Assembly: GCA_904395885.1 (NCBI GenBank)
Contig: CAJFOF010000023.1
Location: forward strand, 1 to 44,630
Length of the DNA: 44,630 bases
Direction: 5' to 3'
Origin: an uncultured Lachnospiraceae bacterium
Lineage (GTDB): Bacteria; Bacillota; Clostridia; Lachnospirales; Lachnospiraceae
The notes under the pieces were generated by a model. It did no database searches, was not told the origin of the DNA, and saw only the letters and a program-made list of their open reading frames with translations. Positions 41,927 through 44,630 of this stretch are shown here, piece after piece; within the stretch, counting starts at the first letter, position 1, and each line of letters opens with the position of its first letter. Made by a program: the position numbers and the translations under genes.

Positions 41927-42196
41927 CTATGCTTTTTTTCGGCTCCTTTTCCGTGGGATGTAGCCCGTGGGGGCAGTGGGATTGATTTCAGAGGAATGGT
42001 CCGGACGATATTCCATGATGTCCTCTACGCGGCAGGAAAGCAGCCTGCACAGCATTTCAATCGTGTGAGTAGACACATAACAATTGCGTTTTAGCCGACT
42101 CAACTGACCGGAACTGACTTGACAGTAGTGAATCAGGTAATACTTGGTAATTGACTTTTTTTCCATGGTTTCCCATAAACGGCTGTATGATATCAT
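41927..42196 (-). CDS. Small helix-turn-helix regulator (Cro/CI-type)
   Basis: 89 residues with AGGAGGGAG upstream on the minus strand. Residues 5-62 are an HTH_26/YozG-like domain: YSRLWETMEKKSITKYYLIH, VSSGQLSRLKRN, VSTHTIEMLCRLLSCRVEDIM. The short basic tail (PRKRSRKKA) may strengthen DNA binding. No effector domain. It is divergent from the DUF6062 gene, and inverted repeats lie in the gap, so it may control itself and that gene. Confidence 0.85.
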   Translation of the reverse strand: MISYSRLWETMEKKSITKYYLIHYCQVSSGQLSRLKRNCYVSTHTIEMLCRLLSCRVEDIMEYRPDHSSEINPTAPTGYIPRKRSRKKA

Positions 42197-42274
42197 TGTT
42201 CGCTCCCTCCTGTTAATATATTTACTATTCTTATCCGATATTGTATATTAGTCATAATTGGACATTGATTTTTG

Positions 42275-42313
42275 AAATAGTGATCTGATACTATTTAAAC
42301 TTTTTTAAATAGT
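42275..42313. promoter_or_regulatory. Array of AAATAGT/ACTATTT half-sites in a divergent intergenic region
   Basis: AAATAGT (42275-42281), ACTATTT (42290-42296) and AAATAGT (42307-42313) form two overlapping dyads; ACTATTTAAA/TTTAAATAGT is a 10-bp perfect stem followed by T's, so a terminator-like function is possible too. Confidence 0.5.
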
Positions 42314-42379
42314 TTTTTGGTGGAAAACAGACAGAATGCATCAGAAGATTCTTCGGTGAATTGGGAAAAAATGTAAGTC

Positions 42380-42408
42380 TTGACGGGAAAAGTTATAGCG
42401 TGTATCAT
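42380..42408 (+). promoter_or_regulatory. Promoter of the DUF6062 gene
   Basis: TTGACG (42380-42385), exactly 17 bases, TATCAT (42403-42408), 35 bases before the ATG. Confidence 0.7.
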
Positions 42409-42442
42409 GGAAGAAATAAGGAAGAATTGCGGGGGCAGGACG

Positions 42443-43204
42443 ATGAAAGAAAAACTTTACACGATAGAGGTTATGGATGCAGTAAAAGCAGGGGATGAGT
42501 GTCCGTGCTGCTATCTGGAACGAAAATTGGAGCAGGATACCATCAGCTTTACTTTAGGTTCCTCTTATATGGAGGATGATATTCGGGCAGAGACCGACAA
42601 AATCGGATTTTGCAGAAAACATACGAAAATGATGTATGATTACGGAAATTATCTGGGAAACGCCTGGATTCTAAAGACACGAATGGTGTATCTGAGAAAG
42701 CATTTCAGAGAAGATCTGGAAAAAACTCTGAACGGAGACAGCCAGCCAAAAAGCAAGGGAGGGCTGCTTGGCCTGGTAAAAATTGGCGGATCCAGGTCAG
42801 AGACGTTTACGACTTCCAAAAAGGAAGAATGCTACGTCTGCAAAAAGCTGGATGAAACGTATGGAAGGATCATGAACACATTTGTTTATCTGCTGAAAAC
42901 AGAGCCGGAATTTTTAAGTTTGCTGGAAAATTCTAAAGGATTCTGCCTTCCGCATTTTCGGGATGTGGTGACCGCATGTACAGAGAATATGAAAAAGGAA
43001 GAGGCCGATCGTGTAAAAAAGGTTCTGATGGACATGATGGAACGGGAACTGGCGAGAATACAGGAGGATATTGACTGGTTTGTAGAAAAGTATGATTACC
43101 GGAATCAGGGGGCTGACTGGAAAAATTCAAAAGATGCAGTTCCAAGAACGATGCAGAAGATCACCGGAGGCTATCCGGCTGACCCTGTTTTCCGGCAAAA
43201 ATAA
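42443..43204 (+). CDS. DUF6062 family protein with duplicated Cys/His metal-site motif
   Basis: 253 residues from the ATG at 42443 (GGGGGCAGGA upstream); earlier in-frame codons lie in the promoter. The family is of unknown function and is frequent in Lachnospiraceae. Two similar modules are visible: CPCCYLERKLEQD (C20, C23) with GFCRKH (C57, H60), and CYVCKKLDET (C130, C133) with GFCLPHF (C168, H171). Each module has the ligands for one zinc ion, so the protein looks like an internal duplication separated by a Lys/Gly-rich loop (about 98-118). No signal peptide. Nudix follows 44 bases later, perhaps cotranscribed. Confidence 0.85.
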   Translation: MKEKLYTIEVMDAVKAGDECPCCYLERKLEQDTISFTLGSSYMEDDIRAETDKIGFCRKHTKMMYDYGNYLGNAWILKTRMVYLRKHFREDLEKTLNGDSQPKSKGGLLGLVKIGGSRSETFTTSKKEECYVCKKLDETYGRIMNTFVYLLKTEPEFLSLLENSKGFCLPHFRDVVTACTENMKKEEADRVKKVLMDMMERELARIQEDIDWFVEKYDYRNQGADWKNSKDAVPRTMQKITGGYPADPVFRQK

Positions 43205-43248
43205 AATAGGGAGAGAAAAGCTGCCCATCATGGGAGAAAGGCAGGGGT

Positions 43249-43779
43249 ATGATGGAAGTTTGGGATGTGTACGACAAAGAGCGGAGAAAGACGGGAAGGA
43301 CCCATGTGAGGGGGACGCCGATGGCGCCCGGTGACTATCACATTGTTACGGACATTTGGACGATCAATCAGGCGGGAAAGCTGCTGCTGACTCAGCGCCA
43401 TCCCCAAAAAACCTTTGGCCTTTGGTGGGAATGTACTGGCGGTTCTGCCCAGGCGGGAGAGAGCAGCCTGGAGAGCGTGCTGAGAGAATTGTCAGAAGAG
43501 GTGGGGATTCATGCCTGCCCGGAGGATGTAAGGCTGCTTCATTCTGTCCAGCGGCCGGAGCGCTTCGTAGATACTTATGTGACGATACAGAACGTGACAG
43601 AAAAGGATCTGATTTTGCAGGAAGAAGAGGTCGTAGACGCCAGATTCGTCACTCTGGAGGAAGTAAAGGAACTGTGGGGAGCCGGGAAGATGCTTCCAAG
43701 AGAGAGATTTCCCATGTATGTCCAACTGCTGGAGTCGGAGGTGCGGAAAGTCTTAGATTCTGCTGACAATGTAAAGTAG
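43249..43779 (+). CDS. Nudix hydrolase
   Basis: 176 residues. The Nudix box is perfect: G65-x5-E71-x7-R79-E80-L81-x-E83-E84-x-G86-I. The N-terminal EVWDVYDKERRKTGRTHVRG stretch resembles the isopentenyl-diphosphate isomerase-like/YfcD group of Nudix proteins. It hydrolyses a nucleoside diphosphate linked to another group, or a related pyrophosphate; the substrate cannot be read. GGAGAAAGGCAGGGG lies just before the start; the ATG at 43252 is an equal candidate. Confidence 0.92.
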   Translation: MMEVWDVYDKERRKTGRTHVRGTPMAPGDYHIVTDIWTINQAGKLLLTQRHPQKTFGLWWECTGGSAQAGESSLESVLRELSEEVGIHACPEDVRLLHSVQRPERFVDTYVTIQNVTEKDLILQEEEVVDARFVTLEEVKELWGAGKMLPRERFPMYVQLLESEVRKVLDSADNVK

Positions 43780-43828
43780 GCATGGAAATACTGGCGCGGG
43801 AAATCTGAATGAACTGCCGTTTTCTGGA

Positions 43829-43834
43829 TATAAT
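43829..43834 (+). promoter_or_regulatory. -10 element of the rubrerythrin gene
   Basis: TATAAT (43829-43834) lies 34 bases before the ATG; the -35 is poor. Confidence 0.5.
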
Positions 43835-43868
43835 GAGAGAGAAATAATCAAAGCAGGAGGATCTCATT

Positions 43869-44477
43869 ATGACAGATTTTAAAAACAGTGAGACAGCAAA
43901 AAATCTGATGCGGGCATTTGCCGGTGAAAGCCAGGCGAGGAACCGTTATACGTTTGCGGCGGGTATGGCAAAAGAACAGAAACTTCCTGTGCTCCAGGCT
44001 GTATTCCTCTACACGGCAGGACAGGAAAAAGAGCACGCAGAGATCTTTTACAATTTCCTTCACGATATGAACGGGGAGACGATTCATATCGACGGCGGCT
44101 ACCCGGTGGATTTGGATGAACATACTCTGGGACAGTTGAAAGATGCTATGCATAATGAGTATGAAGAGCACGACGTTGTGTATAAATCTTTTGGAGATAT
44201 CGCAGAGCAGGAAGGATTCACCCGGATTGCCCAGACATTTCGGATGATCGCAGAGATCGAAAAGAGCCACGGAGAGCGCTTTGAGAAGTTTGCTAAATTG
44301 ATGGAGAGCGGGAAACTGTTCGTTTCCGATGTGGAGACGGGATGGGTTTGCCTGAACTGTGGCTTCGTTTATAACGGAAAAGAAGCACCTCAAAAATGTC
44401 CGGTGTGCCAGCACGAGCAGGGATATTTTATTCGCATGGAGCTGGCTCCATGGACGGCAGGCTGCGGCTGTAAATGA
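43869..44477 (+). CDS. rbr: Rubrerythrin (peroxide-reducing diiron protein)
   Basis: 202 residues with AGCAGGAGG upstream. The N-terminal ferritin-like four-helix bundle carries diiron ligands: E20 in AFAGESQARNRY, E53 and H56 in GQEKEHAEIF, E98-E100 in NEYEEH and E129/H134 in EIEKSHGERF. The C-terminal rubredoxin-like domain binds one iron through C161, C164, C177 and C180 (CLNCG, CPVC). It reduces hydrogen peroxide with electrons from NADH-linked partners in anaerobes. Complete and probably monocistronic. Confidence 0.97.
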   Translation: MTDFKNSETAKNLMRAFAGESQARNRYTFAAGMAKEQKLPVLQAVFLYTAGQEKEHAEIFYNFLHDMNGETIHIDGGYPVDLDEHTLGQLKDAMHNEYEEHDVVYKSFGDIAEQEGFTRIAQTFRMIAEIEKSHGERFEKFAKLMESGKLFVSDVETGWVCLNCGFVYNGKEAPQKCPVCQHEQGYFIRMELAPWTAGCGCK

Positions 44478-44496
44478 GAAATATAAAACAAGTGGA

Positions 44497-44534
44497 AAAC
44501 CAGGCAGAAATCAGAAGAAGCTGCCTGGTTTTTT
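44497..44534 (+). terminator. Terminator of rubrerythrin
   Basis: CCAGGCAG (44500-44507) pairs with CTGCCTGG (44521-44528), followed by TTTTTT. Confidence 0.9.
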
Positions 44535-44547
44535 AGGAAAAAGAAAA

Positions 44548-44581
44548 AGCTCGGAAAATTTCATAATTTCCGGGCTTTTTT
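44548..44581 (+). terminator. Second stem-loop terminator
   Basis: AGCTCGGAAAATT (44548-44560) pairs imperfectly with AATTTCCGGGCT (44565-44576), then T's. It backs up the first terminator. Confidence 0.65.
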
Positions 44582-44598
44582 TCAGCCCAAGTCCCCGA

Positions 44599-44630
44599 TA
44601 TAATAGAAGGAAACAGCCAAAAAGGAGGGA
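44599..44630 (+). promoter_or_regulatory. Promoter and ribosome binding site of a gene beyond the window
   Basis: TATAAT (44599-44604) and AAAGGAGGGA at the very end point to a gene starting just outside. Confidence 0.5.

Overview
The window looks like a chromosomal segment of a Firmicute of the family Lachnospiraceae (Clostridium cluster XIVa type). Reasons: strong AGGAGG ribosome binding sites, a McsA-McsB-ClpC cluster, a single-chain PurL of about 1250 residues, paired pyrophosphate-type phosphofructokinases, a spore-type LysM-GH18 hydrolase, anaerobe enzymes (rubrerythrin, Fe-S proteins), and families common in this group (DUF6062, DUF1848, a Rad3-like helicase with a nuclease domain). 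The genus cannot be fixed from the sequence alone.

Layout. 1-1810 is an accessory scar: the tail of what looks like a BREX PglZ gene joined to a helix-turn-helix segment, a Uma2 nuclease gene and a decayed XRE regulator. 1812-7551 holds a LysM-GH18 hydrolase and a stress operon (YtrA-type GntR regulator, mcsA, mcsB, clpC) with a palindrome over its promoter. 7552-7836 is a palindrome-rich intergenic repeat; a related copy lies near 12500. 7837-10062 holds a conserved small protein, radA, and a small orphan gene behind two SOS-like boxes. 10201-10271 is tRNA-Trp on the minus strand. 10600-17851 holds two paralogous PPi-type phosphofructokinases, with an HPr-like protein lacking the catalytic histidine, a helicase-nuclease, a LysR regulator and a sigma-like protein without region 4 between them. 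18057-22720 holds purL and a HEPN/MNT pair with its own promoter. 22823-23995 is a cation efflux gene on the minus strand.

24017-24518 contains a 127-bp MITE-like element with perfect 16-bp terminal inverted repeats and 8-bp direct repeats. It is followed by the most interesting cluster (24519-31420): a DASS-type anion transporter, an AprB-like ferredoxin, an AprA-like flavoprotein, a CyuA-like Fe-S lyase with an altered signature, an opine-dehydrogenase-like enzyme, a terminator, and a LysR regulator. I read this as an uncharacterised uptake and breakdown pathway for a small organic anion; the substrate is unknown.

31486-41844 is mostly envelope genes: an AI-2E/YtvI-type membrane protein, a MATE exporter, DUF523, a YkuD L,D-transpeptidase with a repeated tail, DUF1848 with a radical-SAM cysteine motif at its C-terminus, and two D,D-carboxypeptidases flanking an LCP ligase. 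41927-44477 ends with a small HTH regulator, DUF6062, a Nudix hydrolase and rubrerythrin.
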